Shown here: positions 33,365 through 42,971 of the stretch, piece after piece
Numbering within the stretch: position 1 is the first letter of the stretch
Layout: every line of letters starts with the position of its first letter
Assembly (NCBI GenBank): GCA_016748015.1
Contig: JAAOMT010000009.1
Span: 610,912 to 653,882 of the forward strand
From: Geosiphon pyriformis
Lineage: Eukaryota > Glomeromycota > Glomeromycetes > Archaeosporales > Geosiphonaceae
DNA: 42,971 nucleotides
Direction of reading: 5' to 3'
The notes under the pieces: generated by a model
The model's input: only the letters and a program-made list of their open reading frames with translations
Databases searched by the model: none
What the model was told of the DNA's origin: nothing
Program-made: the position numbers and the translations under genes

Positions 33365-35771
33365 ATGCCGTCTGAAAGAATACTTTCCATCAAAGAAATC
33401 GAGGAACAAGCGAGTGCTGGTGTCAAAGTTTATCGCAATATTACATTAAAGACCCACTTGAGAACAGTTTCCACGATGCTTCAACAGGTACCCTTCGCGT
33501 AAAGTTGTGTTTTTGTCTTAACATTTTCTCAAAATGATTCTCTTCTTAGGCAAATAGCTACAAGAAAGAAGGAAATTTTCAAGAGGCCTATAAATTCTAC
33601 ATGAGATTTGCAATGTAAAGCGTTTTTCAATGTGACTTATTCAAATTTCATCTCGTGTAATTTTACTTGGTTTCTTATAGCATGGCTCTTGAAAAATTGC
33701 CGGAGGAACATCCAGAATACAAAAAGCTAAAATATAAACCAGATATAATTGTTCTCAATAAGGTCAGTGCAGCTTTATTTGAAAATAAGTTTGCTTGATT
33801 AATTTCTTCACTTTCCGCGCTCTTCGACGATTTTCCTATATTGACCAGAACGCCCATAAAGTACTGGAAGAAATTGCAGCTTTGAAACCAGCTCTTGAAG
33901 AAAAATTCAATGTTTATAAAAGAGTTCAAGAAGAAGCTTTCAGAAATAAAGTTGAATTGCGCTTGAAAGAAGAGCAACATGGAAACGAATTGACTGAGAA
34001 GCCGAATGAAAGTTCTGGAGAAACTTTTAAAATTCAAGAAAATTGGTCACTGATGGAGGAATTGAAAGATACAAATCTGCGCCAAAGTGACGCTAGGACT
34101 GAAATATCGTATCCTCTAAAGTCTTTCAATTCTTTCAAAAAAATTTTCGACATAACTATATGATCCTTAATGTGATTTGATATATGGTTCCCCAATGACA
34201 TAAGCTATAAAGAAAAAGACACTTCGACAGAAACGGTAAACTCTTTAGGTTCCATATTTTGAAGATACTACGAATAATATTTATATTGAAATTTTTGTGG
34301 GTTTATTCGTAGAGAATATCCTATCCTGGAGTCTCTGACCATAATCAGAGTGACGGGTTTGATATCAATTCATAAAAAATGCAAATATAATTATATTAAT
34401 TTTTATTGACCAAAATTTTCTAAATATCAGATATTCATATTCTGCAACAATTCCTATTGGCTCTACGACCATCCAAAATGCGCCATTTATGACATATCAA
34501 CCATCGTTTCCACAACCCCATCCAATTTCGCATCATCAAATCCCATCACCATATACTGTTTCATCTGCAATCCCACATTCTAGCCCACCACCGGCTACGT
34601 TCACAGCCCCCCATATGCCAATTGCAGCACCTCCTTTTGCAATTGGGCCACCATCTTATCCTTTCCAACCTCCTGCGTTACCTCCAAAGGTCCCACGTGA
34701 TACACGACCCAGTTTAGCACATAGACCTCCATTGCCTCCAAAACCAAGTGGGTACCTGTCAGATGCATACTTCACAAATAATTCTTCCACTGAGCCATTG
34801 AAAAAGGAAGAGTTTGCTCATGGTATGAAGGTCTTTATGTTTGGTTGGCTTTTAAAACCTATAGGTAAAGGATCTCAAATACTTGTTATAGATGTAGAAT
34901 TTCAAGATTATACAGAAGGAGGAGAGCCACTTCGCGGGATATCAGTGCCTTTGGATATAGCCAAAAAGTTTTTGAGAATTGCTTCTCCAAATACAAAGAA
35001 GAATCTTGAAACATGTGGAATCCTTGCTGGAACTTTGGTATGCAGATATTCTAATTGAGATTATCATATTTTTAATATATTTGAATTCCTACTAACTACA
35101 CCTTATCCTCACTAGTCACAAAATTCCTTTTGTATCACCACTCTTATTATTCCAAAACAGACCGCAACTTCAGACACTTGTACAGCTACTAACGAAGAAG
35201 AATTTTGCGAATTTCAAGATGAAAACAATTTACTAATGCTGGGATGGATTCATGTAAGGGATTAGATACCTTTTGAGTCGTTCCTCATTTGGATATTTGA
35301 AACGAGATTCATACTCTGCTTTGATTTCAATATTTCAAGACACATCCCACCCAAACTTGCTTCATGAGCTCTATGGATTTGCACACCCATTCTTCTTATC
35401 AAATGATTTTGCCGGAGGCAATAGCAATTGTATGCGCCCCAAAATATAAAGAGTAGGATTTTTATGTTTACTGAAGTTTATTCTATATCTATAATTTTGT
35501 AACAAAGAGGTTTCTTTATTTAGAGTTGGCATATTCCGGCTGACCAGTCCTCCTGGCTTACAAATTGTCCTAAACTGTGAAGAAAGAGGATTTCATCCAC
35601 ATCCTAATGAATTTAATATATGCAAGGTGAACATTTTGTGGTAATCGTTTAAAAAAATCTCGACTCGATCTAATTGGCAATTTTAACGCTTGATCAAATC
35701 AGAATTTAAATGAATGGCCCAGTCACGTCGTTATGAAAGATATGGATGTAAATGTTGTTGATTTGCGATAG
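33365..35771 (+). CDS. AMSH: AMSH-like JAMM deubiquitinase, nine exons
   Basis: This is a zinc metalloprotease of the AMSH/STAMBP (fission yeast Sst2) family. It cuts Lys63-linked ubiquitin chains at endosomes with ESCRT-0. I read exons 33365-33487, 33550-33614, 33681-33762, 33849-34108, 34431-35037, 35116-35253, 35340-35452, 35524-35626 and 35703-35771. All have GT-AG borders and the sum gives 519 residues with no internal stop. Residues 1-110 form the USP8-dimerisation domain ([19 protein letters not shown]). A Pro-rich linker (about 195-285, [10 protein letters not shown]) could bind an SH3 domain. The MPN+ domain has Glu370 (ETCGIL) and the JAMM set H425-x-H427-x7-S435-x2-D438, split by intron 6. 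The end VVDLR matches the family's VLDLR. Relatives have about 425-435 residues; the surplus is mainly linker. It is the only intact host gene here. Confidence 0.93.
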
Positions 35772-35863
35772 CATATTCTCAGCTTGAAATATATTCCATT
35801 CGTTCTTAAAAGTTTCTGAGATTCATTATTTAAATGAAGATGGAATACGTTGCTTGGGAATAG

Positions 35864-36006
35864 GGATTATCCTATCGCCCAAATTTTGGTTGAGATTATT
35901 CATTTTTATAGCGATAGCGGTTTTGAAAAACTTTCGGAATATGTTATTGGTAGCTTGTATAAACAACCTTTCAACAGTGAAATATGTAGAATTTGTTTAC
36001 ACACTA
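35864..36006 (+). pseudogene. Possible orphan exon, + strand
   Basis: This is a stop-free stretch with balanced base use (DYPIAQILVEIIHFYSDSG.., ending EICRICLHT). It is preceded by TAG as an acceptor and followed by the strong donor GTAAGT at 36007. It looks like one internal exon of a host gene, but I find neither neighbours nor a family I would name. It begins 92 bases after the AMSH-like stop. Confidence 0.35.
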
Positions 36007-36166
36007 GTAAGTTGTCCTTTACAAAAAACAGCTCAAAACACATCATTTCTCACTATATAGAAATGATTTATTACAATTACATTATTTGTGAGATTGATTT
36101 CATATTCGAATTTCCCAACTAGCTACTAGTTTGCTGCCATTTTATACGTATCTTTTTAGGAGTTAC

Positions 36167-36653
36167 CTGTTCCTTAACCCTTGGTGGGACCAATACATTG
36201 TCCATACAATGAAGCCGCTTCTTGATTGCTTCCTTTATATTTGAGAAAGTTTTTATCATTTTTCTGAGGATATTCTGCAAACAAGTCAGCCAAAGAATTT
36301 TTTTAAGAAGTTACTTTAAGGTGAATTTGACCATTTACCTTAACTTGCAACATTGTTCGTGCTATCGTTATAACTTCGCCTGACTTCTCCGACAGCGTGG
36401 GAATATTAAATTCTTCCAGTTTCGTGGATCCGTGATATCCACCACCAAGATACACATTTAATAAAACCCGAATGAAGAACCGGGAAGAAACAAATCCAGG
36501 TAAAAGTAATTAATTGGAGGCTTGAATAATTTGTGCTGGGAGAAGTCCATTACCAGCTTCAGATAAGGTGTTCATTAACATTCGGTGAATGTCCCCGAGC
36601 GTTTTTTGTACCTTCAATGTATTATCAAGGATCTTTTGTCCGTTTTCAATTTT
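36167..36653 (-). pseudogene. Remnant of a spliced host-like gene, minus strand
   Basis: Two exons read on the minus strand: 36653-36339 (from ILDNTLKVQKTLGDIH to the ..ARTMLQVK end) and 36274-36167 (NILRKMIKTFSNIKEAI.. to ..VPPRVKEQ). They join in frame across a 64-base GT-AG intron (36275-36338), and another donor (GTAACT) follows the second exon. One TAA (36512-36510) breaks the first exon. Its upstream side is fused to a LINE fragment at about 36655. I do not recognise the protein. Codon use and base balance differ from the transposons, so a disrupted host gene is the best reading. Confidence 0.45.
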
Positions 36654-36659
36654 AGACCC

Positions 36660-38247
36660 TCACCTGATCCTGTGATGAAGAGCCCACCAGTGGCTGACAT
36701 TCAGGGCTAGGCTGGGGAACTGTTGGCACAAGTGTGTCCAACCTCTTAGCCAATTCACTAATTTGTTCTGTGAGGCTGGCAAAACTGCTTTCAATTTTCT
36801 TAAAACATTTTTCCATCACATTTACAACCAATAAAAAAGGTTTGATTTCATATGAAAAACCAAACCAAAAAAGATTATTAGAAGATATTTGAGAAAGAGG
36901 ATTGCTAACCACAAACAAAAGTTATTGAACAGACAATAAAAACAAATTTTTTATTATCTATTTTAGCTAATTTAAGTTGATTTAAAACTAAAAGAAAAGT
37001 TTTTTTTTTTTGAGCACCAACATATTATTTACTAAATTACAATTAAGAAAGATATAATCAAGCTTAAAAACAAATAAGATCAATAAAGAATAACACTTTT
37101 TATAATAAGAATTATAATTATTGTTTTAATCAAATTTTTTTTATAGTTAAAACACATAATAATACACTTAATATAAGTATAGTTAACCAAATTGTGATCA
37201 ATAATACATGTTTTTCTACTAATTAAATCAATAAATTTCCAAAGATTATAAGTAGTTGTTTTTACAAAAAGTATATAAAACAAAGTCTTAAATTTATCTT
37301 TAAAATTCTATATTTGTTTATTAATATTAGCTTTAATTACACAAACTGAATTTTTTTTAATAAGGATAGACTACTCAAATATCAAAAAATTAGTCTAACT
37401 TTGATTATTTAGTTCTATAATATCTTCTGTTATAGTTCTACTAATTATATTTTAATTAATTTAATAATATTATAATTAGTAAATACAACTTATACAGTCT
37501 TTACAAATATTTCTACAAGAATTTTTTTTATGACAATTATTCAATCTATATAATTGTTTATTAGTTATTTAAGATTGGTGTTTATTATAACATTATGATT
37601 ATTAATCAGATTAGTTATAGTTAATATTGTTTTTTTAAAAGTAAAAAACACCCAAATAATTTTATCAAATTTTGAAAAAATAAAAGTCTTTTAAAACTAT
37701 TTACATTAAAAAATATAGTTTTAATAAATTTTAATTTGTTTTAAGCTAATTTATTAGTAATAACTAAAAAATTAATATTCAAAACAAATAATTTACAAAC
37801 CAAAAGTTTAAAAGAAAAAGAAAAAAACTTGTTCAGAATATTATTTTTATTATTACTATTAATATTAAAATTAATTATATTTAATGACTTTTTTAAAATA
37901 TGTTTTATTATAATTCTTTTTAGTTTTTTAAGAATTATATATATATCTTTATTATTAGACTTATTATTATTTTCTAGTTAAAAACTCATTTTTTTAACAA
38001 AAAAATTTTTTTTTATATTTATATTCTTTATAATAGTATTCTTAAATTCAAAATTATTTAAATTACTAAGTGGCAAATTATTTTTAAAAGCATTAATACT
38101 AATACTCGCAACAGATTTTTTCGGAATTTCATTTTTGCACTTTTTTTTAATAAATAAGTTTATTATAGTTAAACCAAAACCAAACTTTTTTTTAATATTT
38201 TTCATATTTAAATCACTGCTAAAATCAATAGTTTTATATTTGAACAA
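36660..38247 (-). pseudogene. LINE L4, ORF1 part only, minus strand
   Basis: Read from 38247 downwards: an N-terminal piece (LNMKNIKKKFGFG..., start codon now TTG), an RRM-like segment (37283-37080, with TTYNLWKFIDLISRKTCIIDH) and the coiled-coil end (36810-36670, SFASLTEQISELAKRLDTL). It breaks off near SSQDQ and is joined to the gene remnant. LINEs usually lose their 5' end; here the 3' part is missing, so a deletion or rearrangement followed insertion. The first two-thirds are far more AT-rich than the last part. Confidence 0.65.
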
Positions 38248-38384
38248 AAAGAGTTTGAATTATTAAGCTAAATAACAAAAAATAAAATAAGACAGAAAAA
38301 AAACTTTTTTTAAAATATTACACTTTTTTAGAAATTTTTAGATATATTAATAATAATTATTTTAATTTTATTTAAATTTGGTTA
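38248..38384. other. AT-rich spacer between LINEs L4 and L2
   Basis: This is mostly A and T runs. It includes the sequence 5' of the L4 ORF1 start and the end of the L2 tail. No gene is visible. Confidence 0.4.
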
Positions 38385-38524
38385 AATAGTTTTTTTTTTA
38401 TTAATATTTAACAAATAAGACCCAAATATTACCTAGTGCAATACATCAAACTAAATAATCTAAACTAGGCACAAATTATGCATTTTCTACACATAACCAG
38501 TCACTCAAACTGATCAGAACAACA
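38385..38524 (-). other. LINE L2 3' UTR and A tail
   Basis: On the minus strand, GAGTGACTGGTTATGTGTAG and TTTGGGTCTTATTTGTTAAAT are followed by ATTAATAAAAAAAAAA. The layout is the same as in L1 and L3. Confidence 0.65.
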
Positions 38525-41512
38525 CTATAAATTTATTATAACAGACACAATTCTATCAAAATCAGAAAAGAAACAGCAGAGTTTACAAAAACCAAAACAG
38601 ACACCAAGCACCTCAATAACACCTAGTAACCTAACTACTCTAGCCAAAAATAGAGATAACAGACTCCAGGTCACAGGAAGAACAGAACCATCATGGGGAA
38701 CCAAACCACTTTTTTCCATAAAAACCCTATATTTGGCCTTAACCAACCATATGTCAGCATGGTGAGCAGCACCAAAATTCCAAACAAAGTTAATAATAAC
38801 TCTACTCACTAATTTAGTATTATTTAAAACAGACACAGCCTTCAGATACCAATCCCTGAACAAGAAGTCTTTATTCAAAGTGGTGTATAACTCATCATCA
38901 GAAATGCACAAAGAAAGCATTTGTGAGATCTGAGACAAATAAAGACCTAAACCAGACACAGCACACCACTTAGCCAGATAGAAAGCAAGCAGATTCTTAT
39001 GGACTTCAGAGTCAAATACACACACAAAAAAGTGATCAGAGCTTTTCACCTCTCCATAATAAAGACACAAAACACTCGGATAATCTTTGTTATACAAGTG
39101 CTTCTGTACAGCAACCAGCAGGCAGTGATACAAAGCTTTCAAAAAATATGATTGCAAATTAGTAGTAGACTTGTTGATAAAACCAGCTGCCATGTATAAG
39201 TCGGGGTGCTAGACTAAAGCAGTACAAACCCAATCCACATTACCAATCATATCTTTGCTAATAACAGCAGAACCAGATCCAGCCTCCTAACACACATAAT
39301 TCACTGACCTAAAAACATTTCAAGCAAAATGTCAAACATTACCAGACATTGCCATCTCACCAGTCTTAATAAATATCTCCTTAACCAAAACAAGAAGCAC
39401 CAAATCCGAGCTTGCAGCAAGATTGGCCAACTTGTCAGCATGCTCATTATCCGCAACACCCAAATGTTCTTTAATCTTATGCCAAAAAACACTAAGCTCT
39501 TTTCTCTTAATCAGATTAACAATACCATGTTACTCCAACTAGCAATGGTTGTGAAAGTCTAGAGAAGCCAAAATAGACTCAGCAGCACAAGCATCTAAGG
39601 CAGCCTAACTGTTCAAATAAACCACAACAGAACTGTGAAAAGGAACACATTCCAATACCAAACCAATTACTTACAGCTTAGCCAAAGTGGAGGAAACCAA
39701 CCTGCCAACCCTAATGCCAATATCTTGATTCATATTTGAAAAGTAAGCAGCCACACTACATCTCATTTTCCATGTACCAAAATTTTTTAAAAATCTATCT
39801 ATGTAAATCTTAATGATATTTATGTTAGAATTAGTAAGACACTGTTTTAGCAAAAAAACACCACCCAGATCACCAACATCCAATAATTAGAGTCCAGCAG
39901 CAGATAGACTACCATTAAGAGAGGAGTGAACCAAGAAGTCACATCCCAATTCAAACCAATGAGATACTAGGCCTCTTGGATCGAGCCTTTTCCAATGACG
40001 GAAGCTTTTCCAGTCAAAAATCAAACCTCTTTTGGTATACAGCTGTTTAATAAAAACAACCCCAAACCTTTTGAGTAAGCGCAAAACTTCATAAAACAAA
40101 CAATCTTTTAGAACTGAGGACATCGGTGTCCCACCAGAAAAATGAAATGCTGTATAAAAAAAGTTACCAAGAGACATATCACAATCCAAAAAAATTCTAA
40201 CAACACCAGTCAAAAAATTGTTGACTAAACTGACACGTAACCCAACTAAGCAACACAAAGGGTGAACAGACAACCAACTTAGAACCTGTAGGTCAAGAAA
40301 CTTATGAACAAACAAGCGACTCAAAAGCCCTTCAGCATTTGAAAAACTCAGGACAGAAGCTATTTTGCACTTGGCCTGTAACTGCTCAAAAGACTTCAGA
40401 CTATATAAAGACAGATAGTGAAGAGTCTTATTAAGAAAATCCCTTGAAAGCCCAGTCTTAAGCCTTAAACTTTTTCTAATCAACATGTCTCACTTAGCAC
40501 ACACACCTTTAGAAAGAAAACTAAACTGAGATCTGTAACCAATAATGAGCTGCAACACAGCCAACACCAGATAGAGAAACTGTTTATCTGAAATAGTCTT
40601 TTGTAAAACCATATTAACAAAGAATTTAACATCTGAATAAGCCTTTACTAGACTGGGTTTGAATAAACCCTTAGATGACAAATAAATCCCAAGATATCTA
40701 TAAGACTCCCTCTTATGAGCAATCGAAATTGGCAAACTGCTTATTGACAGTGGTGCTTTCTTTACCCTTTTGTTGATAGGAATAGCCACAGTTTTCTCAT
40801 TATTAATGGAGATGTTATTTATACTGAAAAACTTACTAGCAATGTCCAAAATGTATTGAGTAGTGGCCTGGCTACTTTCCACCCATATTGTGTCATCAAC
40901 AAAAGCATCAGCTGTCAAAAACAAAGTCAAATTACCTTGGTTTTTTAACCTACCAGTCTTAACAACAAACTTGGAGTCAATACGGTATTCACACAAGCTT
41001 TCATGTTTTTTAACCTCACATAAAAGGAGGTCATAGAAGATCTTGCACAGCAAGGGAAAAAACACTTCACTCTGGTCAAGACCATCATACACCTGGTACT
41101 TATTAATCAAGCCAAAATCAGTCATAACATAATTAACACGATCATTGTAAATACTCCCAAAGAATCTGATAAAATGATCACACATCTTAACTTGAACCAA
41201 ACTATTCCGCAAGTGGTACCAACCCACAGAGTCATAGGTCTTCCACATATTCTGTAAAACAAGCTAAAGTTCACAATTTTTTTCTAAAGCATCCTCAATG
41301 ACCAAACCAATGGCAAAAATAGGAGACTGGGTAGAAGTGCCCTTCAGTACAGAGAAATTGTCATCACAGAGAACATCAAATGCATTGCACACCAATAAAA
41401 TCTTATCAGAAAGTATCTTAGAGAGAATTTTATGAGCAGTCTCAATTAAAGCTATTGGCTTAGTATTGGTCAAAATGCCCTCTTACTTATAGAGCTTTGA
41501 AATTATAGACAC
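38525..41512 (-). pseudogene. LINE L2: reverse transcriptase to C-terminus, minus strand
   Basis: A single frame without frameshifts runs from 41512 to TAA 38525, broken only by stops (for example near 41264, 40490, 39887, 39671 and 39200). RT: ALIETAHKILSKILSD, DNFSVLKGTSTQSP, VMTDFGLINKYQ, and the catalytic AFVDDTIWV intact. Then come SYRYLGIYLSSKGL, WKRLDPRG and RNase H (IYIDRFLKNFG, HLGVADNEHADKLA). The end is the conserved tail (HLYNKDYPSVLCLYYGEV, VRLLGVIEVLG). The stop at about 41266-41264 is TAG where Trp is expected. The N-terminal half is displaced by the family A insertion at 41513. It is much younger than L1. Confidence 0.85.
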
Positions 41513-42378
41513 TGTTACAGGATGGTTTTCTTGTTATATTTAATTGCTGATATCCCGCTTTAATTGCAATCAGTCTTTCGTGAGTTCCTCAATTCTATTT
41601 GTGTGATAGTGTTACTGTTACACTAAAGGCTTTTTTTTTACTGTTGCGATGTAAGTTATTCTTTAATTCTTGATTGTTGTGTGTGTTTATGTACTCTTTC
41701 TCAGAGGCTGAACTGAAATCTACCCACTGTCTGGGGTCTTCTCTGAGGCTATCCTTGCAATTGCCTGATGTGTTTCTCTAATCTAGAAACACAGAATGTT
41801 AATGGTCTTTAGCGCTTTTCTAATTCTCACAATAAAGCTTTTATCAATTAGTAACAACGTGAATAATCTTGATCAAGGATTATTCTTCCAAGGGATTCAG
41901 TTGATGAATGATAGTTTCATTCAATAAATAATACAAGTAGGTTTCTTAATACTTTGGGTTGTGATAGTTCAGTTTTAAATATTCTTTTTCATTTCTTTTT
42001 GATTTTAAAGGTTTCTTGGGATATTTAATTTGAAAGTATGATTTAAAGTGGAGTTTGTTGGATAAAATTGGATCTATTGCTTGATAAGTTATGATTTTTA
42101 TTACTTGATTTTTCCTTTCCCAATATTAAAACTACTGTATATATACATGTTTGTAGTTCTACGAGAAAATACTTTCTTTTTAATATTTCAACCTGGTGCT
42201 TGCTGCTATCACCAGTTGGTGTTGGCTGCTATTGTGAACTGGTGCTTGCCACTATCACGAGATGGTGTTTGCTACTATGTTAATCATTACCTTTCTAAGA
42301 TTATTACTGTGCTATATTATGATTGAATAGTTTGTATTATTTTTATGATTCTTTTTGCTAAATTCTTAAACTGTAACA
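41513..42378 (-). repeat. Family A 3' LTR, complete
   Basis: On the minus strand it runs from TGTTACAG (42378) to CCTGTAACA (41513), 866 bases. A polypurine tract lies directly upstream (42396-42379), which marks it as the 3' LTR. It contains a TATATATA stretch (about 42137-42144) and a 23-base repeat array. Its last 451 bases match 1-452 in inverted orientation. Beyond it lies LINE L2, so the predicted target duplication is the minus-strand complement of GACAC (41508-41512). Confidence 0.88.
42194..42281 (-). repeat. 23-bp tandem repeats in family A LTR
   Basis: On the + strand, units start TGGTGCTTGCTGCTATC, TGGTGTTGGCTGCTATT, TGGTGCTTGCCACTATC and TGGTGTTTGCTACTAT, each 23 bases apart (about 3.8 copies). 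Confidence 0.75.
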
Positions 42379-42396
42379 TTATCCCCTCCTTTCAAG
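42379..42396 (-). other. Family A polypurine tract
   Basis: CTTGAAAGGAGGGGATAA on the minus strand sits immediately before the LTR start and after GAGCTCAAT, the module seen in E1, E2 and E3. Confidence 0.75.
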
Positions 42397-42434
42397 ATTG
42401 AGCTCCGTCGAAATCGAAGTTAATTTCTTATGTA

Positions 42435-42746
42435 TTAGATTATGTCTGAGCTCATTTTTGGCCAATAGTAATGGCTAGTTGCACGTTGGATGGTTGCTGT
42501 TTTTCCAAAGTGGCCTGAATGAATATCTGAGTGCATGTTAAATAAGATAGTTTCTTTTTCATTCGTGGTTATAACTCTTAATGGATTATCTGGATTTTGT
42601 CGATTCCAGTAATAAAGTATGTGATTTTGGATGAAATAGTGTTTTGCTAATTTTTGGAGCTTAATTAGCTCTTTTACTGGCATTTCTTCGTCTATTTGTA
42701 GTGTTTTCAAGTATTGGCTAAGGTTTTTGTAAAGGTGGTTGTTCAT
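42435..42746 (-). pseudogene. Family A integrase, N-terminal zinc domain only
   Basis: ATG 42746 opens MNNHLYKNLSQYLKTLQ. The HHCC domain starts (NMHSDIHSGHFGK, YYWPKM), then the frame closes at TAA after MSSDII. Forty bases later the polypurine tract begins. The catalytic core, the C-terminal domain and any env-position ORF are absent, so the copy is internally deleted by about 2 kb compared with E1. It could move only with enzymes supplied by others. It keeps the Trp codon TGG (YYWNRQ) where E1 has TGA. Confidence 0.8.
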
Positions 42747-42775
42747 TGTTGTTGTGGCAGGTGGGTTGGTGATTT

Positions 42776-42971
42776 TTATGTGTGTCTCATTCTTGACAAA
42801 CAGTCAGCATTAGCATTTTTGGTACCTTCTTTGTATTTGATAATATAATCGTATGGTGCTAACATTTGTGACCATCTGGCGTATTTTCCTTTTAGCACTT
42901 TCTTGTTATTTAACCAGACCAGACCTCTATGATCTGTCGTAATCTCAAAGGGTTGGTACCGTAAATATGTG
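42776..42971 (-). CDS. Family A RNase H, C-terminal end, cut by window edge
   Basis: Minus strand, clean frame to TAA 42778-42776: FEITTDHRGLVWLNNKK, KYARWSQ and finally KEGTKNANADCLSRM, the usual end of Ty3/gypsy RNase H. It has no internal stop in the visible part. The integrase ATG follows 29 bases later in another frame. Confidence 0.85.
   Translation of the reverse strand, partial: TYLRYQPFEITTDHRGLVWLNNKKVLKGKYARWSQMLAPYDYIIKYKEGTKNANADCLSRMRHT

Noticed and set aside
33675-34037. 120-codon minus-strand ORF.
   Set aside because: It is antisense to exons 3 and 4 of the AMSH-like gene, whose splicing and family match are clear.
39301-39492. Minus-strand ORF in another frame within LINE L2.
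   Set aside because: The LINE frame itself continues through this stretch (HLGVADNEHADKLA, MAMSGNV), so this ORF is a shadow.

Overview
This window is most likely nuclear DNA of an arbuscular mycorrhizal fungus (Glomeromycotina, such as Gigaspora or Rhizophagus and relatives). It is AT-rich and intron-containing. It is filled with nested Ty3/gypsy elements, some carrying a dUTPase domain, and with LINEs whose protein motifs (ALIETA..ILSKILSD, AFVDDTIW, WKRLDPRG, VRLLGV) I recall from that group. That assignment rests on memory of the families; no database was searched.

Layout, left to right. (1) 1-452 is the tail of an LTR (family A). It abuts a dUTPase-bearing Ty3/gypsy element, E1 (453-5988): dUTPase, RT/RNase H, a separate integrase ORF, a further ORF in the env position, and a 3' LTR. 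(2) 6402-21596 is a second, more decayed dUTPase-type element, E2. Its 3' LTR is split by a third complete element, E3 (13178-20800), which has gag, a retropepsin and RT/RNase H but no dUTPase, followed by integrase and its own env-position ORF. (3) About 22.6-32.4 kb is a very AT-rich, dead LINE (L1, + strand). It is interrupted by a solo LTR (24214-25001) and by a roughly 3.4 kb foldback element with long inverted ends (about 27.93-31.32 kb). A 5'-truncated LINE (L3) ends at about 33045. (4) 33365-35771 is the one intact host gene, a nine-exon AMSH-type JAMM deubiquitinase. Pieces of broken host-like genes follow (35864-36653). (5) 36660-41512 on the minus strand holds two LINE copies, L4 (5' part only) and L2 (RT to 3' end). 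(6) At 41513-42971 a family A element on the minus strand is inserted in L2. Its LTR is the inverted, nearly identical copy of the window's first 452 bases.

Shared themes. In all four Ty3/gypsy elements the integrase is an ORF of its own, with an ATG 13-68 bases after the RNase H stop and in a different frame. The last ORF runs through the polypurine tract and stops about 30 bases inside the 3' LTR in E1 and E3. All four share a GAGCT.A.TCTTGA-like module ahead of the polypurine tract. Differences between paired LTRs are almost only transitions, and many internal stops are TGA at conserved Arg or Trp positions. Both observations fit C-to-T decay (cytosine methylation or a RIP-like process). 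The host gene has escaped this decay although LINE tails lie 320 bases upstream.
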